Positions 27,541 to 36,853 of a stretch of DNA of 64,000 bases are shown here, in pieces. The number at the start of each line of letters is the position of its first letter. Position 1 is the first letter of the stretch. A model generated the notes under the pieces. That model searched no databases. It was not told the DNA's origin and worked only from the letters and a program-made list of their open reading frames with translations. The position numbers and the translations under genes were made by a program. The DNA comes from Laspinema palackyanum D2a (lineage in GTDB: Bacteria; Cyanobacteriota; Cyanobacteriia; Cyanobacteriales; Laspinemataceae), in NCBI GenBank assembly GCA_025370845.1, contig JAMXFF010000009.1, positions 22,676-86,675 of the forward strand, in the 5' to 3' direction.

Positions 27541-27730
27541 GACCTCTTGCAAAAAAAAGGATTGATCCCCCTTTCCCCCCCTGAGATCCCCCTCCCGTCC
27601 CCCTTAGATCCCCCTCCCGTCCCCCTTAAGAAGGGGGAAGCCAGAGGAATAAATGTTTAGTTCCTGGGGGAAGCCAGAGGAATAAATGTTTAGTTCCTGG
27701 GGGGCTTTAAAGAATTTTGCAAGAGGTCTA
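27539..27730. mobile_element. MITE-like element, copy 2
   Basis: 192 bp with the same 13-bp terminal inverted repeats (27,539-27,551 and 27,718-27,730) and the same C-rich and GGAAGCCAGAGGAATAAA-containing interior as copy 1. It begins inside the arm of the hairpin repeat at 27,503 and is followed by a further ACATTTAG, so it appears to have inserted into that repeat. Confidence 0.8.
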
Positions 27731-27785
27731 TTACATTTAGGGGAGATTCTCCAAATATCCGTAAGTCCTGAATTTAGAGACGAAT

Positions 27786-28220
27786 TTATTCTAAAGCCGG
27801 ATTCCGGACTTGGACGCCGCTGCTACCCTGAAGAACCGCACCTGTAAAGTCGGTGCCGTTGAGATTCGCACTGACTAAAATCGCATCTTGAAGATTCGTA
27901 CCGCTGAGATTAGCATAGCTGAGGTTGCTACTAAACAAATTCGTTTCAATCAAAATGGCATTTTGAAGGTCAGCAGCGGTTAAATTAGCATCCATCAGAT
28001 TGGCGTGACTGAGAATGGCCTTTCGCAAATTGGCACCCATTAAATCCGCCCCCCGTAAATCTAACCCGGTGAGATCCGCCCCACTGAGGTCACAGTTTCG
28101 ACATTCATTACCCGTTTGTAGCTGCAAGAGGTGCTCTGGGTTAGCACTGAAAGCTAAAGCGGGAAATATCCCCAAGTGAATCAATCCGACTGCTGTTGCT
28201 ATTGTGATTCGTTTTAACAT
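27786..28220 (-). CDS. Small exported pentapeptide-repeat protein
   Basis: 144 residues. A signal-like segment (about 7-27, ending ALAFSA) is followed by LQTGNECRNCDLSGADLTGLDLRGADL and about 15 A(N/D)LXX repeats. The leader, Q-x-G/N-x-C-x-x-C motif and repeat onset match the larger protein at 7,827-8,849, so the two are paralogues. The protein probably forms a short beta-helix outside the cytoplasm. Function is unknown. The TPR gene lies upstream on the same strand with only 43 bases between, so co-transcription is likely. Confidence 0.85.
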   Translation of the reverse strand: MLKRITIATAVGLIHLGIFPALAFSANPEHLLQLQTGNECRNCDLSGADLTGLDLRGADLMGANLRKAILSHANLMDANLTAADLQNAILIETNLFSSNLSYANLSGTNLQDAILVSANLNGTDFTGAVLQGSSGVQVRNPALE

Positions 28221-28263
28221 GGCTTCACCCTGAATAGGAGGGAAACGAACTAATTTTTTCCCT

Positions 28264-30006
28264 CTAACTTAAATCGGTTTCATTGGGAAAAACCGGAGAT
28301 TGTGCCAGTTTTTCATGGAGGCGGTTGCGCTTTTCGATCGCATCGGTACAGGTGGGGTCAACTTCCAGGGCCACACCGTAGGATCGCGCCGCTTCGGGAT
28401 AGCGGTGCAATTTCTCCAAGCATTCTGCGCGCCGCAACCAAGCCGGGGAATGGGTCGGTTTCATTTGGATCACCGTATCATAGGCCGCGATCGCCTGGGG
28501 ATATTGACCAATTTTGCTCAAAACTCGCCCTCGTTTCATCCAGGGTTCATAATGGTTGGGCCAGATGGCGATCGCCTGGTCATAAGCCACAATTGCATCA
28601 ATATACCGTTGCGCTAAGGAGAGTAAATCCCCTCGTTTCATCCAAGCTTGAGCATCGTTGGGTTTAACTTCCAGCACTTTGGCAAAGGCATCGAGCGCTT
28701 CTGGATAGCGTTCGAGTTTTTCCAGCACTTCGGACCGTTTGACCCAGGACCGATAAAGAAACATTGGTTCTTGGGTCACTTGGACCACTTTTTCATAAGC
28801 CGTTAGGGCTTCTTCATATCTTTGGAGTTGCTCTAAAGCCAGTCCTCGGTGATACCAAGCTTCGGGAAAATTGGGCTGAATTTGAATGGCATTACTCAGG
28901 GCTTGAATCGCATCTTGATAGCGGCCCATCCCATACAAGGCCATGCCACGACCTAACCAAGCGGTGGATAAATTGGGATTAATTTTGGTAGCTTGGTCAA
29001 AGGAGGTTAAGGCGACTTCATACTGACCGGCATCGGAGAGGGCAATGCCTCGATTCATCCAAGCCTCGGGCCAATTGGGATGTAATTCAATGGCTTTATC
29101 AAAACAGCCGATCGCCGCTTCTACCCATTGATGCTTGAGGGCGCGGCCTTTATAAAACCAGACTAAGGGATTGCTGGGGGCGAATTGAATCACCCGATCA
29201 AAGGAGGCGACCGCTTCGGTATAGCGTTGTAACTTGTCCAAGCTGACGCCGCGATTAAACCAAGATGCGGCATTATCCGGGACCAGTTGCAGGGTGCGAT
29301 CGTAAGCGGTGACGGCTTCGCCGTAGCGTTGCAGGCGATCGAGAGCGACCCCTTGATTGAACCAAGCGGCGGGGTTTTGGGGGTCTAGGGTGATGGCTTG
29401 TTCCAAGGAGGTTAGGGCGAGTTCCGGGCGATCGAGGCCGAGGAAAGTCAGACCTCGGTAATACCATCCGCTAGAGAGTTTGGGTTTGAGTTTGACTACT
29501 TTATTAAAGGCAGTAATGGCGGATTTGTATTGTTGGAGTTCTAAGAGCGATCGCCCTCGGAAATACCAGGCTTCATATTGATTAGTATTAATTTGAATGC
29601 TTTGATCCAAGGAGGCCAAGGCTTCCTGATATCGGTTTAAATGGAATAGACACCGACCTCGGAAGGTCCAGCCCCAATAGTCATCGGGGTTAACTTGAAT
29701 CGCCCCATCATAACCGGCGATCGCCTCTTCATAGCGATGTAAATTCATCAGGGCCGTGCCGCGTTTCAGCCAAGCCCGATGCATCGAGGGCTTTTTTTGA
29801 ATCGCTTTGTCATAAAAGGCGACTGCCCCGGCATAATTTTTTTGTTCATACAGTCGGTTCCCTCTTTCATAGTCAGAACCCGCCCCCAGCAAGTGGTTGA
29901 CCCAGGACCACACCGGGGCAATCGGTCTCGCCGGAGGTGAACTGTCCGGGGGCGATGGAGGTGGGGTTAAGCCTTCGGGGGGCTGCAATTCGTCAAATTG
30001 GGTCAT
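28264..30006 (-). CDS. Tetratricopeptide-repeat protein
   Basis: 580 residues from the ATG at 30,006. After a proline-rich N-terminus (about 8-35) it consists of about 15 consecutive 34-residue TPR units (for example AWLKRGTALMNLHRYEEAIAGYDGAIQVNPDDY, given here only by its first residues AWLKRG and its PDDY end). No enzymatic domain is attached. TPR arrays act as protein-binding scaffolds. Upstream lies a 49-residue open frame ending 12 bases before this start, which could be a leader; downstream on the same strand is the small pentapeptide protein. Confidence 0.9.
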   Translation of the reverse strand: MTQFDELQPPEGLTPPPSPPDSSPPARPIAPVWSWVNHLLGAGSDYERGNRLYEQKNYAGAVAFYDKAIQKKPSMHRAWLKRGTALMNLHRYEEAIAGYDGAIQVNPDDYWGWTFRGRCLFHLNRYQEALASLDQSIQINTNQYEAWYFRGRSLLELQQYKSAITAFNKVVKLKPKLSSGWYYRGLTFLGLDRPELALTSLEQAITLDPQNPAAWFNQGVALDRLQRYGEAVTAYDRTLQLVPDNAASWFNRGVSLDKLQRYTEAVASFDRVIQFAPSNPLVWFYKGRALKHQWVEAAIGCFDKAIELHPNWPEAWMNRGIALSDAGQYEVALTSFDQATKINPNLSTAWLGRGMALYGMGRYQDAIQALSNAIQIQPNFPEAWYHRGLALEQLQRYEEALTAYEKVVQVTQEPMFLYRSWVKRSEVLEKLERYPEALDAFAKVLEVKPNDAQAWMKRGDLLSLAQRYIDAIVAYDQAIAIWPNHYEPWMKRGRVLSKIGQYPQAIAAYDTVIQMKPTHSPAWLRRAECLEKLHRYPEAARSYGVALEVDPTCTDAIEKRNRLHEKLAQSPVFPNETDLS

Positions 30007-30018
30007 AATCAACGAGGG

Positions 30019-30168
30019 CTAGGTTCTCAACAGAGGACAGGCGAGGGGCGATCGCCCACAGAGGGATATCGATATTTTTTCCAGGCGATCGGCGATTAAT
30101 CCAGGGTGATGAGCTTGAACGACTGACCACAGCTTAACCGACTGCTGATCTCTACTTAATTTTGACAT
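30019..30168 (-). CDS. Possible 49-residue protein upstream of the TPR gene
   Basis: Starts at an ATG with AGGGG seven bases upstream and ends 12 bases before the TPR start. The sequence (MSKLSRDQQSVKLW…) has no recognised family. Spacing suggests translational coupling. An in-frame ATG at 30,243 would extend it into the hairpin repeat and is unlikely. Confidence 0.4.
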   Translation of the reverse strand: MSKLSRDQQSVKLWSVVQAHHPGLIADRLEKISISLCGRSPLACPLLRT

Positions 30169-30221
30169 ATAAAGACCCCTTCCTCTGCTCTGGGAAGACT
30201 TACCCAGATTTTGAGAATTGA

Positions 30222-30264
30222 CGCTAAATGTAGAGGCGAGCAAGCGAATCGCCTCTACATTTAG
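30222..30264. repeat. Hairpin repeat (TAAATGTAGAGG family), copy 2
   Basis: Inverted repeat with arms CTAAATGTAGAGGCGA and TCGCCTCTACATTTAG around GCAAGCGAA-like loop bases. The same family is at 27,503-27,540. Confidence 0.7.
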
Positions 30265-30300
30265 ATTTCGATGTTCCAGATTGCGTAAGCCCTGAACCCA

Positions 30301-30332
30301 TAAAAAAATATCCCCCAGATGGGAGATATTTA
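30301..30332 (-). terminator. Rho-independent terminator of the DUF4278 gene
   Basis: On the minus strand, AAATATC and CCC pair with GGG and GATATTT, followed by a run of T residues. It is about 70 bases after the DUF4278 stop. Confidence 0.7.
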
Positions 30333-30402
30333 GAACAGTTAAGTTGTTGAGAATTTATACCCAGCCTCTAGCGAACCAGGCTGGATCTCAAATCACTTTC
30401 CC

Positions 30403-30726
30403 TTAATGGGCAAGAACAGGGATGCTCTTGAATTCAGCAGTCAAACGGCTCAACATCGAACGTTGGCGTTTTTCACCTTTGACTTGCCGATCCATCATCA
30501 GACGGCGCGCTTGTTCCGGTGCCGAGCTGTTTGCGGACTGTGGTTCACCAGTGGTCAACGCAACTCCCCGATACTTCAGTTCCACGGTCGCTTGCTGGAC
30601 CGGTGCTTTCTTCTGATTGCAAAATTTCCAATCTAACCCGCGATATTTACCAGCCAGTTCGCCTTCGGTAACATCAACTTCTGCGGGAGTATATTCGTAA
30701 GTGGTGCCACGATATGAAAGTTTCAT
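30403..30726 (-). CDS. DUF4278 domain-containing protein
   Basis: 107 residues. The N-terminal half carries the DUF4278 pattern: MKLSYRGTTYEY, then GKYRGLDWKF, then a third strand VELKYRGVAL. The domain is small, beta-rich and almost confined to cyanobacteria, and its function is unknown. The C-terminal half is basic and helical (PEQARRLMMDRQVKGEKRQR), perhaps nucleic-acid or protein binding, but this is a guess. GGAGG lies a few bases before the ATG. It is monocistronic, with its own terminator. Confidence 0.85.
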   Translation of the reverse strand: MKLSYRGTTYEYTPAEVDVTEGELAGKYRGLDWKFCNQKKAPVQQATVELKYRGVALTTGEPQSANSSAPEQARRLMMDRQVKGEKRQRSMLSRLTAEFKSIPVLAH

Positions 30727-31240
30727 GTTTTTCGCCTCCTAAATAGAGTCTTGTTTGTAGGATGAGGCGCGTTCCTTCGGGAGTGACTCCCTACTTCCGT
30801 CCCTTGCCAGCTTCATGCCGTTCAGATATGAACTGGCTTGTGGTGAGGGATGAACGATTTACTTTCTGTATTCATTGTTACCGTTTGAAAATCAAATGTC
30901 AAGGGTTTTTCAAGTTTTTTCTCAAAAATACCCCTTAAGGCATAGATGGCCTCTCTCTCGACTACGGCTCAAGCCCTTGCCATCAGAGCGATTGAGAGAT
31001 TTTACCTCCCCAAACTTAGGCAAATTTGGGGGATTTAAGCCGAGAAATAGGGATAGCCAATGAATTGCCCCACCTCAATAGAGGACTCTATATGGCAAAT
31101 CGGGAGACTCCGCCCCCCGCGAAACCCTCCCGACTACAACGGGGTCATCTGCCTTCATACGGGGCATTGGAGTTGGGTGTTGGCTCCAAAAGTCCCTGAA
31201 TTTAACCCTTGACTGAACTTAAGGAAGGAGAAACCTGATC
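30727..31240. other. Intergenic region
   Basis: About 510 bases between divergent genes. It holds the upstream regions of the DUF4278 gene and of the secreted protein at 31,241. I see an imperfect CCAAACTTAGGCAAATTTGG palindrome near 31,010 but no gene. Confidence 0.4.
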
Positions 31241-32008
31241 GTGAGCTATCGAAATACAGCCCGTTATCTCTTGAGTGTCCTGATGGTGTTGGCTGGGGCT
31301 GCATCCCCCACCATCGGGGCGCTCGAACAGCCGGTTATGCAGGAAGTAGAATCCAATCAAACCTCATTTTTCTGGAGGCGCAGGTCCGCACCCGATCGCC
31401 TCGAAGGAGTCTGGGGGATTACGGAAGCGAGAACTCCCCGGGGTCAAGCTTACACCGGCAGTCTGGATATCACTGCCGTCGGGAATACGGACAATCTCTA
31501 TCAAGTCTCTTGGGAAACCTCCCAAGGGAATTATTCCGGGTTGGGGTTCTATGAAGAGGGACGGCTACTGGTAGGGGCTGGACTAGACGAGGGGATTTAT
31601 GGCGTGGCCCTCTATCGAATCGAGAACGATGGCACCTTAGATGGCAAATGGACCCTCAGTACCGCGAATGGAGAGGTTGGCACAGAACTCGCTACCGGAG
31701 GGCGATCGGGTGAGTTAGCGGGTTCCTATCAAATTAGCAGTACAGACCCTGGAGAAGAGGGTGCTTCCTCTAGTGGAGAATTAACCATTACCGAATCCCG
31801 GGATATCTATCAAGTCACCTGGAATGTCGATGATGAAACCTATCGTGGGATCGGTTTGCGGGTGGATGATTGGCTGGTTGTGGGTTGGGGGACTAGCACT
31901 AACCTGGCGGTATTGGATTATGAATTTAAGGGCAACGAAGGGACGGCACGTTGGGCTAAAACCGGCAGTCGGGAACTGGGGATGGAAAAGATTTCCCTCG
32001 AAGATTAG
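31241..32008 (+). CDS. Secreted protein with two repeated beta domains
   Basis: 255 residues from a GTG with AAGGAG about ten bases upstream. The signal peptide covers about 1-27 (hydrophobic LLSVLMVLAGAA, then ALE). The mature part is two copies of one domain of about 90 residues. Each contains a LxGxW/Y start, a YQVSWET…YSGLGF or YQVTWNV…YRGIGL strand pair, and a RLLVGAG or WLVVGWG strand. It is probably a small beta-barrel or sandwich in the periplasm. Similar proteins are sometimes annotated as fibronectin-binding; I see no basis for that activity. No cysteines are apparent. It is monocistronic. Confidence 0.7.
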   Translation: MSYRNTARYLLSVLMVLAGAASPTIGALEQPVMQEVESNQTSFFWRRRSAPDRLEGVWGITEARTPRGQAYTGSLDITAVGNTDNLYQVSWETSQGNYSGLGFYEEGRLLVGAGLDEGIYGVALYRIENDGTLDGKWTLSTANGEVGTELATGGRSGELAGSYQISSTDPGEEGASSSGELTITESRDIYQVTWNVDDETYRGIGLRVDDWLVVGWGTSTNLAVLDYEFKGNEGTARWAKTGSRELGMEKISLED

Positions 32009-32042
32009 AGGGCCCTGTGGTCTACTGTACGCCCGGACTAGA

Positions 32043-32146
32043 GAACGACTGAAGTCGTTACTACCAACAATCCGGAACGACTGAAGTCGTTACTACCAAC
32101 AATCCGGAACGACTGAAGTCGTTACTACCAACAATCCGGAACGACT
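32043..32146. repeat. 32-bp tandem repeat with palindromic core
   Basis: Three full units (32,043-32,074, 32,075-32,106, 32,107-32,138) and a partial fourth. Each contains the palindrome AACGACTGAAGTCGTT plus ACTACCAACAATCCGG. The core is related, in the other orientation, to the 36-bp repeats at the right edge of the window. Confidence 0.85.
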
Positions 32147-32319
32147 GGGAGTCTTTGGGTTTTGGGTTGGTAGGGTAGGGGGAGGGGAGATCGGGTTAGA
32201 GTGATGTAAGCAGTCGATTAAAAACGATAGGCTAGAAAGTAAGACAAAGGCGTTCAGGCTAGTTTTTAGCTGGATCGCCTTTCGTTGATCATAGAATGAG
32301 TAGAAACTAAGAAATACCG

Positions 32320-32787
32320 ATGGCGCAACAAAGCGAAGGCATCAAAATAGTCAGTGATAATCGCCAAGCCCGTTTTTTATATGAGATTCTGGAAACATAC
32401 GAAGCGGGGATTGAATTAAGGGGGACCGAGGTCAAATCCATTCGGTCCGGGAAGGTGAATATCCGAGATGGGTATGTTTTGTTTCGGGATGCGGAGGCGT
32501 GGCTGCTGAATGTGAACGTTTCCCCCTATCAGACGGCCAGTCTCTATTTTAACCATGAGCCGACCCGGACTCGGAAGCTATTGCTGCACCGGGATCAGAT
32601 CCGCAAGTTGATTGGGACGGTGGAACAAAAAGGCTTGACAATGGTACCGACAAAGATGTATCTCAAGCGTGGGTTAGTTAAGGTAGAGATTGCTCTGGTT
32701 CGAGGCAAGCAACTCCACGATAAGCGAGCGTCGGTGAAAGAACGGGAGCACAAGCGGGAGATAGAACGGGCGTTAAAGCAGTATTAG
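32320..32787 (+). CDS. smpB: SsrA-binding protein SmpB
   Basis: 155 residues, full family length. SmpB binds tmRNA and the ribosome in trans-translation, rescuing stalled ribosomes and tagging incomplete proteins. Landmarks: IVSDNRQARFLYEILETYEAGIEL-type start (NRQARF), GTEVKSIR, SGKVNIRDGYV, HEPTRTRKLLLH, LTMVPTKMYLKRGLVKVE, and a basic C-terminal tail (KQLHDKRASVKEREHKREIERALKQY region) that mimics mRNA in the ribosome. The ssrA gene itself is not seen in this window. It is convergent with rpsU, with a shared hairpin between. Confidence 0.97.
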   Translation: MAQQSEGIKIVSDNRQARFLYEILETYEAGIELRGTEVKSIRSGKVNIRDGYVLFRDAEAWLLNVNVSPYQTASLYFNHEPTRTRKLLLHRDQIRKLIGTVEQKGLTMVPTKMYLKRGLVKVEIALVRGKQLHDKRASVKEREHKREIERALKQY

Positions 32788-32852
32788 CATTTGTAGCAAG
32801 CTGCTTCCCACTCCCGGACTATCTACTGCAAAGGCGAATCGCCAATGATGAC

Positions 32853-32876
32853 CCCCGCTCCGATGAGCGGGTTGAG
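32853..32876. terminator. Hairpin between convergent smpB and rpsU
   Basis: CCGCTC pairs with GAGCGG around CGAT, extended by GACCC/GGGTC with a small bulge. It probably ends transcripts from both sides. T-runs are weak. Confidence 0.5.
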
Positions 32877-32882
32877 GGTCTT

Positions 32883-33065
32883 CTATCGGGAATATCTGCG
32901 TTTGCGTCGGCGTGCAATTTCTTTGCGCTTACGCTTTTCTAGGGGAGTTTCAAAGTGACGCTGACGCTTCATATCTGCATAAATTCCCTCTTTTGCAACT
33001 TGGCGCTTAAAGCGGCGCAGTGCAGATTCGATCGCTTCATTTTCGCCGACAACGACTTGAGTCAT
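32883..33065 (-). CDS. rpsU: 30S ribosomal protein S21
   Basis: 60 residues with the typical S21 layout: [23 protein letters not shown] start ([17 protein letters not shown]), [15 protein letters not shown], and a very basic end ([15 protein letters not shown]). S21 sits near the 3' end of 16S rRNA in the small subunit and aids initiation. AGGAGG seven bases before the ATG supports the start. It is a single gene with a long upstream region. Confidence 0.97.
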   Translation of the reverse strand: MTQVVVGENEAIESALRRFKRQVAKEGIYADMKRQRHFETPLEKRKRKEIARRRKRRYSR

Positions 33066-33953
33066 CCGGTATCCTCCTGAGTATCAACAATAAGATGGGC
33101 GGGTGAAATATGCTTTACCCCAACTCGGGTAAGCTGGATCTTCCAGTCACGGAAATAGCCGATGGGGGCAATCCTCCCCGGGAGAGCCGTTTGCGAGGGT
33201 GGGGTTCACAATCGAAGGCTCACAGATAGGAGCACAAAGCCGTCCAGTCGCGCTTTGTCCGAAACTGGCTATCTGTTATGAATTGGCTTTAAAACCCGAT
33301 AGTGTTTGTTGGCTTGTCTGTATCGCAACAAACACGACAATCAAACTTTATCTGCGAAATATATTTTAACACAGAATGGCTCGGGTTCAGGAAAAATCCC
33401 TGATTGCCAGTCCTTAGCTCATGCGATCGCCCCCCTAAATTCTTCTCTCCCCTTAAGGTGAGTCCAAGCGGGCGATCGCCTCACGCATTCAGAGAAATCG
33501 GATTGTAGCATGAGAATGGGGATGACGTTTCCCTGGTTGTTTTTCTAATCCGGAAAACCTTCGGGTTCTGTACAACCGGGGTCCTTGGTCCCTTGGTCCT
33601 TGGTCCCTTGGTCCCTTGGTCCTTGGTCCTTTGGTCCTTAGTCCCTTGGTCCTGGTACCTGATGCCTGGTGCTTTTACTAAAAAATATTAAAACAGTGGC
33701 CCCCTTTGAATATTTCCGGGTTAAAACTCGTAAAATTAATATAAATAGTTTGAGGTTGGGTAATTGGTAAGTAAATTAACTTGTAGCGCCTAGGATAAGA
33801 ACCCCAAGGCAACGGGGTGATGTTCGGGATTCTTGACTCAAAATTTTTCGGAGCAGTAGTTAGCTCATGCCTGGGAGCAGGGGTTTAGTCTCCCCCCACA
33901 ATCCGGATAGCTCCGATTAAAATTACCATGCTAATGAAGGGTAGAACTCAGCA
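33066..33953. other. Long intergenic region upstream of rpsU and the GGDEF/EAL gene
   Basis: Nearly 0.9 kb between divergent genes. The left part is the rpsU leader, with several short hairpins. A CCTTGGTC microsatellite occupies 33,581-33,655. The right 150 bases (about 33,780-33,930) contain GC-rich stems (CCCCAAGGCAACGGGG) and could be a structured leader of the GGDEF/EAL gene, but I match it to no known riboswitch. Confidence 0.4.
33581..33655. repeat. CCTTGGTC-type microsatellite
   Basis: About ten imperfect head-to-tail repeats of CCTTGGT(C) with one or two extra bases, spanning about 75 bp. Such tracts are prone to slippage. Confidence 0.85.
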
Positions 33954-36641
33954 ATGATTCGTAGAAAAATTAAACACAGTGCAGTGACTATATTAGACCG
34001 AGAAAATTTATTAAACCGGATTGCGAGTCGGATTCGTCAATCTTTAGAATTACATGAAATTTTAGAAACTACAGCCCGAGAAATTAGAGCTTTTTTAAAT
34101 ACCCATCGGGTTAAAATTTATCGATTTGAAGAAGATGGCAGCGGAGAGGTGATTGCGGAATCGATTCAAAGCGATCGCTTGCCCTCGATGTTGGGACTAC
34201 GGTTTCCCGCTACGGATATTCCCGTGAAGGCGCGAGACTTATTTCTAACAGCCCGTCAACGGGTGATCGTCGATGTGGCATCGGGACGCAAAACCACTGA
34301 AGAACTCGATTTTTCAGACAATGGAGAAAGTATCAGTCGAGGAGGGATCCACTATTGGCCCGTAGACCCCTGTCATGCGGAATATCTGACTAATATGGGG
34401 GTATCTTCTTCTTTATCCATTCCGATTCTCCACCAACAGCATCTGTGGGGATTGTTGGTTTCCCATCATGCTAAACCCAGACGATATTCAGAACGAGAAA
34501 TTGAGATCGTCCAATTGCTGGTGGATCAAATGTCGATTGCGATCGCCCAATCAGATTTGTTAAATCGCACTCGCAACCAAGCTCGCGATGAAGCCGTCCT
34601 GAATAAAATTAGCGGATTGCTGCATTCGCCTTTAGACATCAAAAAAATTCGCCAAACTGTTCTAAAAGAAACCGTACTCGCATTACGGGCCGATGCAGGC
34701 CGACTTTATATCAATCCAGACATGACGGGGGCAGTGGCTCAAATCTATACTTATGGCGTTCAACCTAGTATTGCTTGGATTGAAGAAACAGACTGTTGGC
34801 AACAGTTGATTAACAAGAGTGAGCAAATTGCGCCTCCCGAGACCAAGCCAGGAACTGTTCAGAAGGAAAATCTCTCTCCCCCAGAACGGGCCAGTCTTGA
34901 GGGATATGAACTCGATTTACCCTCTCCTTTAAACGGAAATAAGGAATCCCACTCCACCCCCCACTCTATCGTTTATCTGCACAGTGTCAGTATAGGCAAT
35001 CTTTATAAAACCCGAGCTTTCAGCCCCTTGGCCTTCGCTTTTCAAGGGACTAAAATTCGGTCGATTTTGATTGTCCCCTTAAAATATAATAAACAATATT
35101 TAGGATGTTTGACCTTGTTCAGAAATGAAATTGAAACGGAAACTTTATGGGCTGGACGAAATGATTTAGACGAACGGAACCAGAAACCTCGGGCTTCTTT
35201 TGAAGCGTGGCGAGAAATTAAAAAAGAACAGACTAAAATCTGGAAGGTTGAAGAAATTAAACTGGCTGAATCCGTGGGGACTCATCTCTATATGGCTGTC
35301 ATGCAACGGCGAGTTGAAAATTTGATTCGTCACGAAGCCTCTCACGATCGCCTGACCGGATTAGCTAATCGTCTACTCTTTAACGAGCGCCTTTCTTTGG
35401 CACTAGCAGATACCCAACACCGGGCGGAAATGCTCGGGGTGATTTTTCTGGATTTAGATGGATTTAAAACCATTAATGATACCCTGGGTCATGCGCTTGG
35501 AGATTTGCTCCTCAAAATTGTCGCCGAACGGTTAAGTCGTTCTCTGCCCGAAGAAGATATGCTGGCGCGTTGGGGTGGGGATGAGTTTACATTTTTAATT
35601 AATCATTTGAGTTCCGCTGAGGATGTGGCCGAAATTAGCAACAAAATTTTAAAGTGTTTTCAGGAACCCTTTCGGTTAGAGGGCCAAGATTTTTATGTGA
35701 AAGCCAGTTTAGGAATTGCCCTAGCTCCTTATGATGGAGAAGATGTAGAAACCCTGTTGAAAAATGCTGATGCAGCCATGTATCGGGCCAAGCAACAAGG
35801 GAGGAACAACTATCAGCTTTACACCCCGGCGATCGGCACGAAAGCCTGTGAAAGACTCCTGTTAGAAACGAGTTTACACAAAGCCTTAGACCGAGATGAG
35901 TTCCGGATGTACTATCAACCTCAAATTGATTTAAAAACGGGACGAATTATCAGTATGGAAGCGCTGATTCGCTGGCAGCATCCAGAACTGGGGTTAGTTC
36001 CCCCCAGTGAATTTATTCCCCTGGCAGAAGAAACGGGCCTGATCTGTCCCATCGGGAAATGGGCGATCGAAGCCGCTACCCGGCAAAATTACGAGTGGCA
36101 GTTAGCCGGACTTCCCCCGATTAGGATGGCGGTGAATTTATCGGCCCGTCAGTTTCATCAACAAAATTTACTGCAAGAAATCGCCCAAATTTTAAGGCAA
36201 ACCAAACTCCCTCCTGGCTATTTAGAGTTGGAAATCACCGAAAGCATTGCCATGCAGGATGTTGACTTAACAATTTCTCTGTTGCATGGATTCCATGAAA
36301 TGGGAATCGCCATTGCCTTGGATGATTTTGGCACGGGCTATTCCTCATTATCATCCCTGAAGCATTTTCCTTTAGATCAGTTAAAAATTGATCGCTCGTT
36401 TATCCAAGAAGTCACCACTGAGTCCCCTGATGCGGCTATTATTGAGGCGATCGTCACCCTCGGGCATGGTTTGAATTTAGAGGTGATGGCTGAAGGGGTG
36501 GAAACCTTAGAACAGTTAGAATTTCTGAAGTCGGCAAATTGCGATGCGGCCCAAGGCTATTTATTTAGTAAGCCGGTTCCCGTGGAAATTGCCACCGAAC
36601 TCTACCGGCAGTCAACGTTTTCCTTTCATTTGAGTTCATAG
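33954..36641 (+). CDS. Phytochrome-like GAF / GAF / GGDEF / EAL protein
   Basis: 895 residues, soluble. GAF1 (about 20-205) is phytochrome/cyanobacteriochrome-like: [14 protein letters not shown], then [12 protein letters not shown] with a Cys-His pair (C140-H141) at the usual bilin-attachment site, then [12 protein letters not shown]2 (about 210-460) is less conserved, with a linker insertion. The GGDEF domain has WGGDEF (540-545), intact for diguanylate cyclase, and EAL has E669-A670-L671 with LEITES and DDFGTGYSS, intact for phosphodiesterase. It probably makes or degrades c-di-GMP under light control. The net activity cannot be told from sequence. No adjacent partner gene. Confidence 0.92.
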   Translation: MIRRKIKHSAVTILDRENLLNRIASRIRQSLELHEILETTAREIRAFLNTHRVKIYRFEEDGSGEVIAESIQSDRLPSMLGLRFPATDIPVKARDLFLTARQRVIVDVASGRKTTEELDFSDNGESISRGGIHYWPVDPCHAEYLTNMGVSSSLSIPILHQQHLWGLLVSHHAKPRRYSEREIEIVQLLVDQMSIAIAQSDLLNRTRNQARDEAVLNKISGLLHSPLDIKKIRQTVLKETVLALRADAGRLYINPDMTGAVAQIYTYGVQPSIAWIEETDCWQQLINKSEQIAPPETKPGTVQKENLSPPERASLEGYELDLPSPLNGNKESHSTPHSIVYLHSVSIGNLYKTRAFSPLAFAFQGTKIRSILIVPLKYNKQYLGCLTLFRNEIETETLWAGRNDLDERNQKPRASFEAWREIKKEQTKIWKVEEIKLAESVGTHLYMAVMQRRVENLIRHEASHDRLTGLANRLLFNERLSLALADTQHRAEMLGVIFLDLDGFKTINDTLGHALGDLLLKIVAERLSRSLPEEDMLARWGGDEFTFLINHLSSAEDVAEISNKILKCFQEPFRLEGQDFYVKASLGIALAPYDGEDVETLLKNADAAMYRAKQQGRNNYQLYTPAIGTKACERLLLETSLHKALDRDEFRMYYQPQIDLKTGRIISMEALIRWQHPELGLVPPSEFIPLAEETGLICPIGKWAIEAATRQNYEWQLAGLPPIRMAVNLSARQFHQQNLLQEIAQILRQTKLPPGYLELEITESIAMQDVDLTISLLHGFHEMGIAIALDDFGTGYSSLSSLKHFPLDQLKIDRSFIQEVTTESPDAAIIEAIVTLGHGLNLEVMAEGVETLEQLEFLKSANCDAAQGYLFSKPVPVEIATELYRQSTFSFHLSS

Positions 36642-36701
36642 TTTACCCAGAGATAATTACCTGCACCCATGACCGGCATGGGTCCAGTTCGGGCCGGTTT
36701 T

Positions 36702-36730
36702 CTCCCCGGGTCAAACCCGGGGAGTTCTTT
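36702..36730 (+). terminator. Terminator after the GGDEF/EAL gene
   Basis: Perfect 10-bp stem CTCCCCGGGT/ACCCGGGGAG with a CAA loop, followed by TTCTTTG. It is 60 bases after the stop. Confidence 0.75.
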
Positions 36731-36792
36731 GTCTGCTTTTAGGGGCGATCGCCTCCTCATGTCAAAACATCGAGTTTCACCTTTCATTTGGA

Positions 36793-36820
36793 TTGCAACT
36801 TGAGGTTTCTACCCTATAAT
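36793..36820 (+). promoter_or_regulatory. Promoter upstream of a small open frame and the acyltransferase gene
   Basis: -35 TTGCAA (36,793-36,798), a 16-base spacer and a perfect -10 TATAAT (36,815-36,820). The start would be near 36,827. Confidence 0.6.
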
Positions 36821-36853
36821 ATAAAAGACCTACAGCCCCCAAAGGGGTAGAGT

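Noticed and set aside
32043..32146. CRISPR array
   Set aside because: Units are contiguous and identical throughout, so there are no variable spacers.
33780..33930. c-di-GMP riboswitch ahead of the GGDEF/EAL gene
   Set aside because: The region is GC-structured but I do not find the conserved core of the known c-di-GMP classes.
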